A DNA stretch of 64,000 nt. Origin: Streptomyces longhuiensis (GTDB lineage: Bacteria > Actinomycetota > Actinomycetes > Streptomycetales > Streptomycetaceae). Position numbers and translations under genes: made by a program. Position 1 is the stretch's first letter. Every line of letters starts with the position of its first letter. The notes beneath the pieces are model-generated. The model searched no databases. It was not told the DNA's origin and saw nothing but the letters and a program-made list of their open reading frames with translations. Shown here one piece after another: positions 63,458 through 64,000 of the stretch. The stretch covers positions 9,626,001 to 9,690,000 of the forward strand of contig NZ_CP085173.1 of assembly GCF_020616555.1 (NCBI RefSeq), given 5' to 3'.

Positions 63458-64000
63458 CACCCAGGGGTTGGGCCAGGGCCAGGCGCGCGGTGGCATTCGC
63501 GCGGTTGCGGCGGTACGACTCCGGGAGCGCGGACAGCGCTCGGTGGGAGGCGGTCTCAGCCTGCGCAGGGTCGCCGACGTGGTCACGGACGATTGCCGTG
63601 ATGGAGTACAGCTCGGCCGCCCCGTAGAAGGCGATCCACACCGGCGGCACCTGGTCGCCGCGAACCTGGGAGAGCGCGTCTTCGGCCCGGCCGAGGGAGC
63701 GAAGTGCGGCTTTGGGTTCGTGGCTGTGGGCCAGGCCGATCGCGAGACGGGTGTGGGCAAGAGAGTTGTGCAGCGGCGAACGACGGGTGATGGCGGTGGC
63801 CGGGGTTGCCTGGGCCGTGGCGACGACCTTGCCATACTCCTCGCGCTGGCGGGCGAGCATGGCACGCAGGTTCCACACCTGCATCGTCATGTCCGCGTCC
63901 CGGGCCATCCCGGCATAGGTCAGGGCGCGCTCGAGATGGGCGTTGGCCGTATCCAGGTTTCGGGCGTCGATCAATGACCAGGCGGCGGTGGCGGTGTAGT
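63360..64000 (-). CDS. TPR-type regulatory protein, 5' end outside window, 3' end damaged
   Basis: The frame is open to base 64000. Tetratricopeptide-like helices: LDTANAHLERALTYAGMARD, VWNLRAMLARQREEYGKVVA, HTRLAIGLAHSHEPKAALRS, AELYSITAIVRDHVGDPAQA and LPESYRRNRANATARLALAQ. This is the C-terminal part of large Streptomyces XRE/TPR regulators. Homology ends near 63475; the last ~35 residues are an Arg/Ser-rich read-through overlapping the 3' end of the fusion gene on the other strand, so the natural end is lost. Confidence 0.7.
   Translation of the reverse strand, partial: YTATAAWSLIDARNLDTANAHLERALTYAGMARDADMTMQVWNLRAMLARQREEYGKVVATAQATPATAITRRSPLHNSLAHTRLAIGLAHSHEPKAALRSLGRAEDALSQVRGDQVPPVWIAFYGAAELYSITAIVRDHVGDPAQAETASHRALSALPESYRRNRANATARLALAQPLGATGGPAAVGPARSRWSCRWTCSACPSGGSSGR

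Overview
The window is high-GC actinomycete DNA, almost certainly from a Streptomyces or close relative. Evidence: strong third-position G/C bias, GTG and TTG starts, AGGAGG-type ribosome sites, a SigK/RskA-like sigma/anti-sigma pair, a BldG-like STAS protein and Streptomyces-type insertion sequences. It reads as an accessory, possibly subtelomeric, region. Intact genes are separated by long non-coding tracts and by an unusual number of broken genes and IS remnants (transposase relics resembling IS5, IS982, IS110, IS630, ISAzo13 and IS605/TnpB types). Family calls are from recognition by eye; no database was searched.

Layout. 0-13 kb: scattered metabolic and stress genes (universal stress protein, secreted PGRP amidase, FMN reductase, DHFR-like reductase, NAD kinase) among decayed GNAT, CBS, OYE and SDR genes. 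14-17.6 kb: a secreted SLT-domain protein, then a two-gene operon of a tRNA-dependent cyclodipeptide synthase and a CYP121-like P450, closed by two strong hairpins. 18-25 kb: SDR, GNAT, a 1.06-kb IS982-like element carrying a non-transposase gene, and a membrane protein/ECF sigma/anti-sigma cluster. 25.7-27 kb: a secreted FG-GAP repeat protein.

28-50 kb: an IS-riddled island rich in small genes of the kind known as polymorphic-toxin immunity proteins (YwqG/DUF1963, YrhB/Imm35, SMI1/KNR4, Imm53 and unrecognised soluble proteins). It ends in a 1,561-residue Rhs toxin with an HNH-like C-terminal nuclease tip and a likely cognate immunity gene. A tRNA-Ser 3' fragment, probably an old attachment site, lies between immunity genes and the Rhs locus. 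Several IS ends sit exactly on the stop codons of host genes, and two or three IS-like units seem to carry a passenger gene. A dispersed ~90-150-bp repeat family accompanies the small genes.

50-64 kb: acetolactate-synthase-like enzyme plus a glutamate-synthase-like flavoprotein, a 28-bp perfect palindrome, a STAS regulator, a selenium-binding protein 56 with a ZIP transporter, a decayed Uma2/XRE pair, and a secreted lamin-tail protein. The most striking gene follows: one continuous reading frame joining a 12-TM APC-type permease to a SpoIIE-type PP2C domain and an RsbW-like ATPase domain. This would be a transporter directly wired to sigma-factor-type signalling.

The three observations I would follow first are the permease-phosphatase-kinase fusion, the CDPS/CYP121-like pair with altered active-site residues, and the orphan-immunity island built from IS units with passenger genes. 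Many frameshifts are single-base; some could be sequencing errors, which raw reads would settle.
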